Positions 27,271-36,496 of a stretch of DNA of 64,000 nucleotides are shown one piece after another. Source of the DNA: Paenibacillus sp. FSL H8-0537 (GTDB lineage: Bacteria > Bacillota > Bacilli > Paenibacillales > Paenibacillaceae); assembly GCF_038051995.1 (NCBI RefSeq), contig NZ_CP150290.1:6858501-6922500 (forward strand), in the 5' to 3' direction. The notes below the pieces were generated by a model that was not told where the DNA came from, did not search any database, and worked only from the letters and a program-made list of their open reading frames with translations. Each line of letters begins with the position of its first letter. Position 1 is the stretch's first letter. Both the position numbers and the translations under genes were made by a program.

Positions 27271-28536
27271 TTATGAACCCTTTTTAATTGACTCTAAATA
27301 TCGCTGCCCTTTATCTCGATCATATTGTTTCTCCCATTTCGCCATTACAACCGTAGCGATGGAATTGCCGATAACATTGACGACGGTCCGGGCCATATCC
27401 AGAATCCGGTCAATACCTGCGATAAACGCAAGACCTTCGAGCGGAATGCCTACAGATCCAAGAGTGGCTAGCAAAACAACGAACGAAGCGCCCGGCACCC
27501 CGGCAATGCCCTTCGAGGTTAGCATCAGAACAAACACCAGCATAATTTGAGAGCTGAGCGGCATGTGGATGCCGTACATTTGCGCAATAAACATGGCGGT
27601 TATCGCTTGATATAAGGTAGACCCATCCAAATTGAACGAATATCCAGTAGGTACGACAAAAGAGGTGATCGCTTTCGGCACACCGAACTTCTCCATTTTT
27701 TCCATCATTTTAGGAAGCGCAGTTTCAGAGCTTGCAGTTGAGTAAGCTAATATGAGTTCATCTTTCAAGATGCGAACGAATGACATTAGACTGGTTCCGC
27801 ACAGCTTCGCAATCAGGCCTAGAATAAGCACTACAAAAAGAAACATTCCAACATACACGGCCAGTACCAGCTTCCCCAAAGGAAGCAAAGAGGCGATGCC
27901 AAATTTGGATACCGTCATGCCGATTAATCCAAAAACCCCAATTGGAGCAAATTTCATAATTTGGTTCGTTACCCAAAACATCGATTCGGCGAGTCCTTGA
28001 AAAAAAGCTAAAACTGGCTTCCCTTTTTCACCGATAGCAGCAATACCCAAGCCTAAAAATACCGAGAAGAATATGATGGCAAGCATGTCACCGGCTACTA
28101 ATGATTCAAAAATGTTTTTCGGAACGATATTTACGAATGTATCCATAAAGCTGTGGCTGGTCACCTTTTCAGTCGCTTCCACATATTTCGTAATGTCCGA
28201 TTTGGCTAGCCTATCCATATTAACCCCAGCCCCAGGCTGAAAGATGTTCGCGATGATCAGGCCAAAAACAATAGCGGCCGTCGTGACGATTTCAAAATAA
28301 AGAATCGTTTTTCCGCCCAGCCTGCCGAGCTTTTTAATATCCCCTACACCCGCTATTCCGACAACCAAGGAGGAGACGACAATCGGCACGACAATCATTT
28401 TAATCAAACGAATGAAAACATCTCCCGCTGGCTGCAAGTAGCTTTCGATGGTTGGGTTGCCATAAAAAATGGCCCCTACAGTCACCCCTAATATAAGGCC
28501 GACTAAAATTTGAAAAGCCAAACCAAATTTTTTCAT
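27271..28536 (-). CDS. Dicarboxylate/amino acid:cation symporter (GltP/DctA, DAACS family)
   Basis: A 421-residue membrane transporter with about eight membrane segments and re-entrant loops. The family motifs are present: STASSETALPKMMEKME (serine-rich hairpin 1) and SFVVPTGYSFNLDGSTLYQ with its NLDGS metal/substrate region. So is GIAGVPGASFVVL in hairpin 2, and a late DRILDMARTVVNVIGN. The DRxxDMxRTxxNVxGN signature includes the Asp and Asn that read acidic substrates. With aspartase as the next gene, aspartate or a C4-dicarboxylate is the likely substrate. A cre-like box sits 24 bases before the start, pointing to catabolite control. Confidence 0.9.
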   Translation of the reverse strand: MKKFGLAFQILVGLILGVTVGAIFYGNPTIESYLQPAGDVFIRLIKMIVVPIVVSSLVVGIAGVGDIKKLGRLGGKTILYFEIVTTAAIVFGLIIANIFQPGAGVNMDRLAKSDITKYVEATEKVTSHSFMDTFVNIVPKNIFESLVAGDMLAIIFFSVFLGLGIAAIGEKGKPVLAFFQGLAESMFWVTNQIMKFAPIGVFGLIGMTVSKFGIASLLPLGKLVLAVYVGMFLFVVLILGLIAKLCGTSLMSFVRILKDELILAYSTASSETALPKMMEKMEKFGVPKAITSFVVPTGYSFNLDGSTLYQAITAMFIAQMYGIHMPLSSQIMLVFVLMLTSKGIAGVPGASFVVLLATLGSVGIPLEGLAFIAGIDRILDMARTVVNVIGNSIATVVMAKWEKQYDRDKGQRYLESIKKGS

Positions 28537-28559
28537 TCTGCTTCCCCTTTTCTATAGTT

Positions 28560-28573
28560 ATTAAGCGCTTTCA
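28560..28573 (-). promoter_or_regulatory. cre-like site ahead of the symporter gene
   Basis: On the minus strand TGAAAGCGCTTAAT matches 12 of 14 positions of the ideal TGAAAGCGCTTTCA. Its place between promoter region and start codon suits CcpA repression of the aspartate operon when a preferred sugar is present. Confidence 0.6.
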
Positions 28574-28590
28574 TTTTGTGTAGTTTCGGT
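28574..28590 (+). promoter_or_regulatory. GlnL-like direct repeat
   Basis: TTTTGT, four bases, then TTTCGGT resembles the TTTTGT-N4-TTTTGT type of repeat described for GlnL (YcbB) of Bacillus subtilis. The second half is imperfect. It lies between the regulator genes and the operon they probably control. Confidence 0.3.
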
Positions 28591-28732
28591 GTTTCTTTGA
28601 ATGGTCTCATTGTACAGGCAAGCTACACAAATCTATTCGAATCTACAAATTCGTTATAAGAATTTATAAATTTCGGCATAATGAGGAGACAGAAGGGTTC
28701 TTTTCACGAAGGAAAATGGGAAATGATGTCGA

Positions 28733-30046
28733 ATGTCTGTTACGTCATGCAAGAAAGGGGGCTGGGATGCAGCATTGAGAGACAAATGGCTTTTGCTTCT
28801 GCTCATGGTTGTTTCGGTGCCGCTTGCGGGGGAATTGAATTTTTATCCGTTTCATAATGATTTTCGGGTCAGTCTGGGAACACCAGCCTTCTTTCTGTTT
28901 TTACTCTGGCTAAGGTTTCCTTCCCCTTTTGTCTCCGGCCTGCTTGTCGGCGCCGCGGTTACCTTTTTTCGCACCGGGCTTGAGGTGGCCATCGAACCGG
29001 CCAGAAGCTGGGACGCTGCTTTTCTGCACCACTATCCGGTATTCTTCTATTATTTGACCTATGCGGTGGCATTTAGAGCTGTACGACTGAATCGTTATCA
29101 TAATCGCCCCATTATTCTCGGTTTATTAGGCGTGACGATTGAAATTGCTGCATCGCTCACAGAGCTGCTGATACGCTATTCAGTTACGGAGCAGGTCGTG
29201 AGCTTCTCTACTTGGAATCAAATTTTACTCATCGGGATTTTTAGAAGCTTCTTTGTGCTTTCCTTATTCAATCTCGTCATGCTGCGGCAGTCGAAGGCGG
29301 CCGAAGAGCTGACGCGCAAGGAAAATGAGAAGATGCTGCTGCTCATATCGGAGCTGTATGAGGAATCCATTCAATTGAAGAAAACGCTGCACAATGCCGA
29401 GAATATCGCTCGGGACAGCTACGGACTCTATCAATCGTTAAAAGCTGAACATCCCGCGCCGCTTGAAGAGCTGGCTCAAAAGGCTCTACAAATTGCGGGA
29501 CAGGTTCATGATATCAAAAAGGACAACCAACGCATTTATGCCGGACTGTCCGGCTTAATCACGCACGAAAGCGAATATATGCGGGTGGAAGCCTTAGTCG
29601 ATATTGTTCTACGATCCAATCAGAAATATGCCCGCTCGCTCGGCAAGCAGATCGATTTCTCATTGCACACGGAGGGAGTCTTTCCTTTGTGTCACGTATA
29701 TGTTTCTTTGTCCTTGCTCAATAACCTAGTCGTGAATGCCGTTGAAGCATTGAATGAAACAGGCACTATTCGAATCGAAGTTAAGCGGAAACAGGAATCC
29801 GTTGTTTTCAGCGTAGCCGATAGTGGCCCGGGCATTGCACCCAAGTATCAGGAGAAAATCTTTATGCCCGGATATACGACGAAATACGATGAAGCCGGCA
29901 CTCCCTCTACGGGCATCGGCCTTGCTTACGTCAAGCAAGAGACAGAGCGTCTGCTCGGAACCGTCCGAGTTCAAGCTGGCAGCGATGGAGAGGATACTAT
30001 TTTCACGATCACACTGCCTGTCGATCAAATAGGAAAGGAGGAGTAG
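28733..30046 (+). CDS. Sensor histidine kinase, GlnK (YcbA)-like
   Basis: A 437-residue kinase with about six membrane segments in residues 18-190 and no extracellular sensor domain. A coiled region and the phosphoacceptor box GQVHDIKKDNQRIY follow. The ATP-binding domain has LNNLVVNAVEAL, DSGPGI and STGIGLAYVKQE. This layout, plus a YcbB-type partner gene five bases downstream, matches GlnK-GlnL of Bacillus subtilis, which responds to glutamine. Here the divergent neighbours are an aspartate/dicarboxylate symporter, aspartase and malic enzyme. A dicarboxylate or acidic amino acid is therefore the likelier signal; that is inference from context. Confidence 0.8.
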   Translation: MSVTSCKKGGWDAALRDKWLLLLLMVVSVPLAGELNFYPFHNDFRVSLGTPAFFLFLLWLRFPSPFVSGLLVGAAVTFFRTGLEVAIEPARSWDAAFLHHYPVFFYYLTYAVAFRAVRLNRYHNRPIILGLLGVTIEIAASLTELLIRYSVTEQVVSFSTWNQILLIGIFRSFFVLSLFNLVMLRQSKAAEELTRKENEKMLLLISELYEESIQLKKTLHNAENIARDSYGLYQSLKAEHPAPLEELAQKALQIAGQVHDIKKDNQRIYAGLSGLITHESEYMRVEALVDIVLRSNQKYARSLGKQIDFSLHTEGVFPLCHVYVSLSLLNNLVVNAVEALNETGTIRIEVKRKQESVVFSVADSGPGIAPKYQEKIFMPGYTTKYDEAGTPSTGIGLAYVKQETERLLGTVRVQAGSDGEDTIFTITLPVDQIGKEE

Positions 30047-30050
30047 AACG

Positions 30051-30980
30051 ATGCGTTTCTTTATTATTGATGATGATCCGGCCGTACGCTCCATGCTGGA
30101 GCAAATGATTGAGGATGAGGATTTAGGAAGTGTTGTAGGCGAAGCGGAAGACGGGGCGCATGTCGATCATACTTTGCTCGACCTCAAGCAAGTGGATATT
30201 GTGCTGATCGATTTGCTGATGCCCATTCGTGACGGCATAGAAACCGTTCGAGCCATATCAAGCAGCTTCAAGGGAAAAATCATCATGCTATCTCAAGTGG
30301 AATCGAAGGATATGATCGGCAAAGCCTATTCCTTCGGAATTGAACATTATATCACCAAGCCCGTCAACCGTTTGGAATTCATTTCGGTTATCCGCAAAGT
30401 TTCTGAGCTGCTGCGTCTGCATCAATCGCTTCGAGATATTCAAAAATCGCTCAGTTCTCTAGGCTTAGGCGGCGCATTAACAGAGAAAGACCCGTCATCC
30501 AATGATAAAAGCATCATCACTTGCGGAAACTACGTTTTATCGGACCTTGGGCTAATCGGCGAAGCCGGCTGCAAGGATCTGCTGGAGATGCTCGATTATT
30601 TGTTCCGTTATGATCGCGATCATCCATTGGAGCAGGGCTTCCCTTCGCTTCAAGAAACCTACCAGCAGCTCGCCCAGAAGAAGCTAGGCTCTGCCGCTTC
30701 TGCACCCTACTTGAAAAAAGAGGGCAAAGCCGCCGAGCAGCGGGTACGGCGGACGGTGAATCAGGCGTTAACCCATTTGGCCTCTTTAGGGTTGCTTGAT
30801 TATGCGAATCCAAAGTTCGAGCAATACGCGAACAAGTTTTTTGATTTGAGCGATATCCGCAAACGGATGAAGGATTTGGAGAATGAAGAAGCTGATTCCG
30901 CCAGCTTGATCCGCCAAAACACCAAGAAGTTCATTCAAGTGCTTTATTTTGAAGCTAAAAAATTAATGGACCAGCGGTAA
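30051..30980 (+). CDS. Response regulator, GlnL (YcbB)-like
   Basis: A 309-residue regulator with an excellent AGGAGGAG ribosome site. The receiver is residues 1-120 (FIIDDDPAVRSML, phosphoacceptor in VDIVLIDLLMPIRDG, Lys in HYITKPVNR). The C-terminal half, from ITCGNYVLSDLGLIGEAG to the end, matches the YcbB output domain rather than OmpR, NarL or AraC types; it includes VRRTVNQALTHLASLGLLDY. It is paired with the kinase encoded just upstream and probably activates the divergent aspartate operon. Confidence 0.82.
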   Translation: MRFFIIDDDPAVRSMLEQMIEDEDLGSVVGEAEDGAHVDHTLLDLKQVDIVLIDLLMPIRDGIETVRAISSSFKGKIIMLSQVESKDMIGKAYSFGIEHYITKPVNRLEFISVIRKVSELLRLHQSLRDIQKSLSSLGLGGALTEKDPSSNDKSIITCGNYVLSDLGLIGEAGCKDLLEMLDYLFRYDRDHPLEQGFPSLQETYQQLAQKKLGSAASAPYLKKEGKAAEQRVRRTVNQALTHLASLGLLDYANPKFEQYANKFFDLSDIRKRMKDLENEEADSASLIRQNTKKFIQVLYFEAKKLMDQR

Positions 30981-31056
30981 ACGAAAAGCAATATTTCGCA
31001 GACAACATAGGAAGCGTGCTGGCTGTTCAACTGGCTGCCCAAACCCTTCATCGAAT

Positions 31057-31093
31057 GGGCTGGTCATTAACACCAGCCCCTCCTTCCTTTTTT
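31057..31093 (+). terminator. Terminator of the GlnK/GlnL-like operon
   Basis: GGGCTGGT pairs with ACCAGCCC, followed by CTCCTTCCTTTTTT. Confidence 0.8.
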
Positions 31094-31123
31094 GACCCTT
31101 GCATGAAAACAGAAAAGCAGACT

Positions 31124-31162
31124 AAAAAAGCGTCAAAAACACAGCTCTGTGCTTTGACGCTT
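31124..31162 (-). terminator. Terminator facing left, past a decayed gene
   Basis: AAGCGTCAAA and TTTGACGCTT form the stem; six T follow on the minus strand. It is placed as if to end the gene whose remnant lies at 31172-31455. Confidence 0.75.
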
Positions 31163-31171
31163 AAACTACTA

Positions 31172-31455
31172 CTAACTATTTATTTTTGCTTGACGTAATC
31201 TGCCAACGATGGCCAGTTGGTAGTACACATATACCCCTCGCTCTAAACTTTCCGGTGTGGATACTATAATGTCAAAAACATTCCATTTGTTATAGGGACC
31301 CAGATAACACTTGAAACAGCTTGCCATTGCCCGACCATATGCCTAATGCTACAGCCAATTTAGGTACAAACAATCCGCCAACAGCCATGGCCATTAAACT
31401 TTCCCATTCTCCCGCAATAAGAGCCCCACTGCCCGTCAAACACGCCAAAACCGAA
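31172..31455 (-). pseudogene. Remnant of a membrane protein gene (ABC-2 permease-like C-terminus)
   Basis: On the minus strand one frame reads hydrophobic protein (LIAGEWESLMAMAVGGLF and LAVALGIWSGNGKLFQV) and then stops. After a frame change the adjoining frame continues LGPYNKWNVFDIIVSTPESL and ends at 31172. The YLGPxN motif near the end recalls C-terminal helices of ABC-2 type permeases. No start codon with a ribosome site exists. The gene was probably truncated when the AT-rich SIR2-STAND gene arrived beside it. Confidence 0.55.
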
Positions 31456-31466
31456 AATAACTATTT

Positions 31467-34400
31467 TTAGTGTATATATCTCTCTTTATATTCATGTAAG
31501 TACCATTCCGCTTGAGTTTTAAGCGGAAAATCCATTAGGTCATCATCATATTTCTGCTTAACACTATTTATTAAACTATTAAATTGAAATACTTGAAATT
31601 TATATTTGTGCTCTTTTGCTAAAATTAATCCTTTATTAAACCAATCATTCATTTCTGATGAATTAATATCTCTCAAATACTTAGTGTAAAAATAAATTGC
31701 TTCTACATAATAGTAACTAATGTGCTCTAGTTTCTCTATTGCTTTTTTGTAAAACTTTACCGCTTTATCTTCATCATTCTCAATAAACGCTTGCATTAAG
31801 CTCTTCAAACCTAATGTATAAGGATTAGTAACTACTAATTTATTTATAGTTTCATTATCTACAAACCCCCATTTCGCTTTGATATAATTAGTTTGCATAA
31901 TTTCCATGTATTCTTTCTTATATAAACTATTAATAAATTCATCTAATTCACTAATATTTAATGTACCTAAATTTAATGAGACCTCAAAAGTAAAAAAATC
32001 AATTTCCCTATTCACGCTCATCATTAACTTATATTCTCCAAGAGAAAATAATAACTCCTCCATAATTCGGGTACGATATTCATAAAAATTTGTATCTATT
32101 AAATATTCTATTATTGAGTACCCATTTTTATATCGATATACTGCTAGTGCATGTTTTATTAATAAAAATCCTATTTCAGAACTCAAATCGATACTTCTTA
32201 ATTTATCAATCGGTAATAATTCATTTAAGAACATATAAGATTCTTCAAAATAACCCCTGTAATACCTCGAACCTTCAGTTATTATATCAATATATAATTT
32301 CCCATTTACAATATTATCGAAATGGTTCTTCACTTTATTTAGTTCTACGCAAAGATTTTCAGTATGTTCTATTTTACTAAAGAAAAATACTAATGATTCA
32401 ATAAATAATATTTTTCTCATTTTATCTTCTTCAAATTTATCTATATAACTTATATTTTTCAGAAAATTCTCTGAATTCTTATCAAAGATTAAAAGAGTAT
32501 TTTTTCGATTTTCTTCTGAGAAATTACTTAAAAACATTATTAAAACTTCATTCAACTGAAATGCTCGTTTATAATAACCAGATTTCTCTTCTGCGGTTCT
32601 ATTATTAAACTGATATTCGGCAAATCTGCCGAGTATAGACTGAAGTTTAATAAACCCTTTATTTATTTCTATAAGAGATTTATTCTCAAGACCATTAATC
32701 TCTTTGTCAGTAATTTTATTCTTATCCATTTTAAACTCGTCTTTTTCAAAGAATGTCTTGATATTTTGCATATGAATTCCATCCGGAAACAACGAAAGGA
32801 TTTCAAATAGTATTTTCTCCTTAGAAGTTAACCTTTTGTAAGAGTAGGAGATAGACTGAAACAGTGACTTTGATCTTTCGATATTTTTATCCGTCAACCC
32901 ATCAAATATATCTGTATATTCAGAGTCAGTAATATTAAAAAAGTCATCAACTAACTCCGTTTTGAGAATGGGCAAATTTTTCCCTTTAGGAATAACTCTA
33001 GCAACAATTTTTATGGCTAAAGGGTTATTGTTTAATAGATCTCCAAGAATATCCTCTTTTAAAATCTTCAAATCAAAATCACTTATCGGAGACAAGTAAA
33101 ATGTTTGAAAAAGCTCAAGAGCCTCTTCCGACGTAAACGCTCTCAATTCATGACGTTGCTCATATTCAAATCCAATCCACTCTCTTGAAGTTACTACAAC
33201 TACAGAATACTCACAAATAAAATTTATAATATCTTTTATTTGCTCTGATTGTTCAATATAAAGCATCGGCTCAAAATTATCCAGTATAATTAATGCATTC
33301 ATTTTCATCTGATTTTGAATAACATGTTCTTTAAGATTAATAGAACTATCTAACCCAAAACATTGAGCAATTTTATACTCAAATGTTTTATAATTATCAA
33401 TAAATTCGCAATCAATAAAATAAATCCCATCTCTGAAATGATTTCTATTGAACATTTCGATTGCTGCTTTTTTAATTATTGTAGTTTTCCCAATACCTCC
33501 AGAACCTTTTATAGTTAATATTCTCTCATTAGTCTCAAGTACTTTACGAATGATATCCTCTAAGTCAGTGGTTCTACCAACAAAACTAATTAAATTTTTT
33601 GAGTCAATGAATTCGGATAGTTTACTCTTATCCTGTCCATTTTTTATATTAATTTTCGCCTTACCCTTTTCTGCCTTCATAATTATTATTTTGTTCGGGT
33701 TATATATAATACAGTTTTCAATCTCATCTATTTTCCCTTTTCGAAAAACTTTAAAAATTAAACTGCTTAAATCTGTGCCCCAAACTCTTACGATAGGATA
33801 AGTAACTATCTCCTGATTTTTTTTGGGTGCCTTATCAGTGTAAATAAACACCCCCTTTAGTTTTTCGTATAACACTAAATTCTGTTCAATCTCTTCTAAA
33901 GTCATAAACTTACTTTTTAAATATACGTCCTCTACTACATGCTTATTTTGCATTAACTTAGTGAATATAAATATGTAGTCATATTCCTCTAAATCACGAA
34001 GGTTTTCTTCAGATAAGTAGTAAAGGTCAACTTGCATTTCGAACTTACTGAAATGATTAACTATTTTGTCAAATGAAAAGCCACAAGCAATATCAATAGG
34101 TGAAGCGATTAATATTGCAACTTTCATTAAACCTGTATCAAATTGAATTTTTTCTATATTATCAATCTCTTCTGTTACACTCGCACTGACTCGAGAAAAT
34201 GAATCTTTTTGTACCAATAAACTATCTAAAAAGCTAGTTAGCCCTGACTCCCAATCCATTATCTTTATTGATTCAACTCCATATTCTTCAAATCCTTCAT
34301 TCTCTGTAGTTACAATATAGTGATTTCCTGTTAATCCCTTGTATACTGTACTTATATACTCAAATTGTTGCTTTACATATGGATCCGAAAAACTAAATCC

Positions 34401-34976
34401 TATAAAAATAATTGTTTGATCAGATATTATAGTTTTTAATCTTTCAATAGCAGCTCCATTATTTCCATACAAATCTTCGTAATCATCTTTAAATAGGATG
34501 CATTTCCCTGGGTCTTCTATACAGCCATGCAACTTAAAAATATAATTGGATAGATTCGATAAATTCGCTATATGATAGTTATTGTCGAATTGGATTTTTT
34601 TAAAACCTGTTGCTGTCTCCAACGCTCTGTCGTAGTTAGTTGTAATAATTTTTTCTGAGATTTTACCTATTTTTTCGTGTGCACTTAGTTTGCTTAAATC
34701 ACTAAACTGTCCATCAAATACTCTATTAAGCACACCAAATATCTCTCTTTTTTTATCTTTAATTTTTTCCAATACTTCAATTTCCGTAAAAAACTTATTT
34801 TTAAGTACTTCAATCATTTGGTTATATTTTGGATCATACTGTGATAAGTCCTTTAGAAATTCTACTATTAATTCACTCCAGTTAGGAAAGCCTAGAGGTT
34901 TTGAAAAGCCGGAACCAATAAAAAAAACTAGCTTATTTTTCTGAATAGCATCAATAATTTGAGGGTTTATATTCAT
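31467..34976 (-). CDS. SIR2-STAND NTPase, probable anti-phage defence protein
   Basis: A 1169-residue cytosolic protein. Residues 1-250 are a SIR2-type NAD-binding domain: GSGFS (21-25), TTNYD with Asn114, and KLHG with His150. All are intact, so NADase activity is expected. Residues about 283-415 form an unassigned alpha/beta unit (MKVAILIASPID, EYDYIFIFTK, LKGVFIYTDK). An NB-ARC/STAND ATPase follows: FVGR (465-468), Walker A GSGGIGKTT (491-499), Walker B ALIILDNFE (561-569), sensor TSRE (597-600) and NNPLAIK (650-656). The remaining 500 residues are helical repeats, presumably the sensor. SIR2-STAND proteins (Avs5-like and relatives) deplete NAD on sensing phage. The gene is very AT-rich and stands alone. 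Confidence 0.85.
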   Translation of the reverse strand: MNINPQIIDAIQKNKLVFFIGSGFSKPLGFPNWSELIVEFLKDLSQYDPKYNQMIEVLKNKFFTEIEVLEKIKDKKREIFGVLNRVFDGQFSDLSKLSAHEKIGKISEKIITTNYDRALETATGFKKIQFDNNYHIANLSNLSNYIFKLHGCIEDPGKCILFKDDYEDLYGNNGAAIERLKTIISDQTIIFIGFSFSDPYVKQQFEYISTVYKGLTGNHYIVTTENEGFEEYGVESIKIMDWESGLTSFLDSLLVQKDSFSRVSASVTEEIDNIEKIQFDTGLMKVAILIASPIDIACGFSFDKIVNHFSKFEMQVDLYYLSEENLRDLEEYDYIFIFTKLMQNKHVVEDVYLKSKFMTLEEIEQNLVLYEKLKGVFIYTDKAPKKNQEIVTYPIVRVWGTDLSSLIFKVFRKGKIDEIENCIIYNPNKIIIMKAEKGKAKINIKNGQDKSKLSEFIDSKNLISFVGRTTDLEDIIRKVLETNERILTIKGSGGIGKTTIIKKAAIEMFNRNHFRDGIYFIDCEFIDNYKTFEYKIAQCFGLDSSINLKEHVIQNQMKMNALIILDNFEPMLYIEQSEQIKDIINFICEYSVVVVTSREWIGFEYEQRHELRAFTSEEALELFQTFYLSPISDFDLKILKEDILGDLLNNNPLAIKIVARVIPKGKNLPILKTELVDDFFNITDSEYTDIFDGLTDKNIERSKSLFQSISYSYKRLTSKEKILFEILSLFPDGIHMQNIKTFFEKDEFKMDKNKITDKEINGLENKSLIEINKGFIKLQSILGRFAEYQFNNRTAEEKSGYYKRAFQLNEVLIMFLSNFSEENRKNTLLIFDKNSENFLKNISYIDKFEEDKMRKILFIESLVFFFSKIEHTENLCVELNKVKNHFDNIVNGKLYIDIITEGSRYYRGYFEESYMFLNELLPIDKLRSIDLSSEIGFLLIKHALAVYRYKNGYSIIEYLIDTNFYEYRTRIMEELLFSLGEYKLMMSVNREIDFFTFEVSLNLGTLNISELDEFINSLYKKEYMEIMQTNYIKAKWGFVDNETINKLVVTNPYTLGLKSLMQAFIENDEDKAVKFYKKAIEKLEHISYYYVEAIYFYTKYLRDINSSEMNDWFNKGLILAKEHKYKFQVFQFNSLINSVKQKYDDDLMDFPLKTQAEWYLHEYKERYIH

Positions 34977-35410
34977 TACTGTTTACCTCTTCCTATGATA
35001 GTCTTCTCATTATTATATCAATGTAAGTAAGGTAGAATACATTATTGGCGATAACTTTTCCAAGATAACAATTTCTTCAACTTCATACCCCACACTAATA
35101 ACCAGGATTTTTCTTTGAAATGGCGCAAAATATCTATATTTCCCTATATTAGAGTTATTATAATTTTTATTAGTAGGGAGAAGTTAGATAATAAACGTGA
35201 TATTCAATGAGGAAAATGTCGATACAATAATTGTAAGTGTTTCTATAGATGCAAAGAACCATATGAAAACTGTAGTAGAATTTAATATAAAGCTATTAGG
35301 TCTCTTTCTTTAAAATAAACTACTTACAGTATTTCCTTTTCTTAATTACTTCTAATGGAATTATATCAAAAATAGGTTTATGATTCTACAATGTAGCACA
35401 ATCTACTCAA
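34977..35410. other. AT-rich intergenic region upstream of the SIR2-STAND gene
   Basis: About 430 bases with no gene-sized frame. A short plus-strand frame from GTG near 35192 reads about 37 codons (INEENV-like start, ending LLGLFL) behind GGGAGAAG. It may be a gene remnant or a very small gene; I see no family. The composition matches the defence gene. Confidence 0.4.
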
Positions 35411-35466
35411 CTTGCTGTCACTTAATAGTACGGATTACCAAACTCTATCTGTAACAGCAAGTTTTT
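35411..35466 (+). repeat. Dispersed ~55-bp palindromic repeat, copy A
   Basis: Begins CTTGCTGTCACTTA, contains CTATCTGTAACAGCAAG and ends in a T-run. CTTGCTGT at one end pairs with ACAGCAAG at the other. Related copies lie at 45406-45458 and 62633-62683, with a weak one at 61153-61198. Confidence 0.65.
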
Positions 35467-35551
35467 GAACACCTTAACAGGTGCCCCCTCGGCATTATTT
35501 AACGCTTGCCGGGCTTATATAACCGCCACCCGCCATCGTTTTTCACCCAAC

Positions 35552-35896
35552 TTAATCCCCTGAACGATCTTCCCCGTGCAGCTCAATCATATGCTGGCTA
35601 TGGGTCTCTCCCCAATCGTTAAGTGCCTGTAACACCGTGCTTAAGCCTTTGCCGTATTCTGAAATGGAGTATTCCACTTTCGGCGGAATTTGGTTATACA
35701 CCTTGCGATAAACGATATCGTTATATTCAAGTTCTCTTAATTGCTGCGTGAGCATCTTTTTATTGATATCCGTTATTGCTCTTTGCAGCTCGCTGAATCT
35801 CATGATGCCGTTCGAAATAAGCTGAAGCAGAATGACTGACTTCCATTTCCCCACTAAAATATCCAGTGCCGATTCAAACTTGCAATATGATTTCAT
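35552..35896 (-). CDS. HxlR-family transcription regulator
   Basis: A 114-residue winged-helix protein with the family hallmarks CKFESALDILVGKWKSVILL at the start, RFSELQRAITDINKKMLTQQ in the recognition region, and VYRKVYNQIPPKVEYSISEYG in the wing. HxlR proteins often respond to aldehydes, quinones or oxidants through a conserved N-terminal Cys, which is present here as Cys5. It is divergent from a DoxX-like gene, with inverted repeats between them, which suggests that it represses that gene and itself. Confidence 0.88.
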   Translation of the reverse strand: MKSYCKFESALDILVGKWKSVILLQLISNGIMRFSELQRAITDINKKMLTQQLRELEYNDIVYRKVYNQIPPKVEYSISEYGKGLSTVLQALNDWGETHSQHMIELHGEDRSGD

Positions 35897-35940
35897 TAAA
35901 AGCCCCCCATTTCCTCATTTCCTTATGCTTGGTTATGTTT

Positions 35941-35953
35941 GGTTAAGGTAACC
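35941..35953. promoter_or_regulatory. Probable HxlR operator
   Basis: GGTTAAGGTAACC is an inverted repeat (GGTTA/TAACC), flanked by further GGTTA and GTTAAC half-sites. It sits in the divergent HxlR-DoxX intergenic region. Confidence 0.5.
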
Positions 35954-36060
35954 TTTTGTTAACTATGTTTAGATAAAGTGCCTACTTCCTTAAATCATTG
36001 ACCAAGGTCTATTATACCTTTAGCAAGTAGCGAAAAAGTAGTTAGGAGGCAGCATTATTC

Positions 36061-36414
36061 ATGAATATCGCGTTATGGATCGTTCAAGGTCTAGCAGCAC
36101 TGGGTTTTGTTTACTCAGGATGGTTGAAGGCATTTCAGTACGAAAAAGCCAAGGCTTCTTGGGGATGGGTAAAGGACGTTTCAAAAGGGTTTGTCGTTTT
36201 TATTGGATTAGCAGAATTACTCGGTGCAATTGGAATCATTCTGCCTCAAGCGACAAATACCTCACCGGTGCTGACGCCAATTGCCGCAACAACACTTGCC
36301 GTAGTTGTTCTCTTCGGTGCCCTCTTTCACATGAAGCGTAAGGAATATCGAGAAATTAGCGTGAACCTTGTCTTTTTCGCATTCGCTGTATTCGTTGCGA
36401 TCAGTCGTTTTTAG
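36061..36414 (+). CDS. DoxX family membrane protein
   Basis: A 117-residue protein with four membrane segments (about 5-22, 45-65, 70-92 and 98-115). It has the DoxX-like opening LAALGFVYSGWLKAF and the FIGLAELLGAIGIILP segment. The start is supported by TTAGGAGG. DoxX-like proteins are linked to thiol or quinone redox balance, though the biochemical role is uncertain. Divergent pairing with an HxlR regulator is common and suggests induction by a reactive electrophile. Confidence 0.8.
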   Translation: MNIALWIVQGLAALGFVYSGWLKAFQYEKAKASWGWVKDVSKGFVVFIGLAELLGAIGIILPQATNTSPVLTPIAATTLAVVVLFGALFHMKRKEYREISVNLVFFAFAVFVAISRF

Positions 36415-36435
36415 GTAGTCGTTCTATCAAATAAA

Positions 36436-36476
36436 AACAACATCCCATCCGAATATTAACGGAAAAGGATGTTGTT
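36436..36476 (-). terminator. Terminator between convergent DoxX and MBL lipoprotein genes
   Basis: AACAACATCC pairs with GGATGTTGTT. The T-rich tail is on the minus-strand side, so it mainly serves the MBL gene. Confidence 0.7.
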
Positions 36477-36496
36477 TGGGGGCGTTTAGCGTTAAC

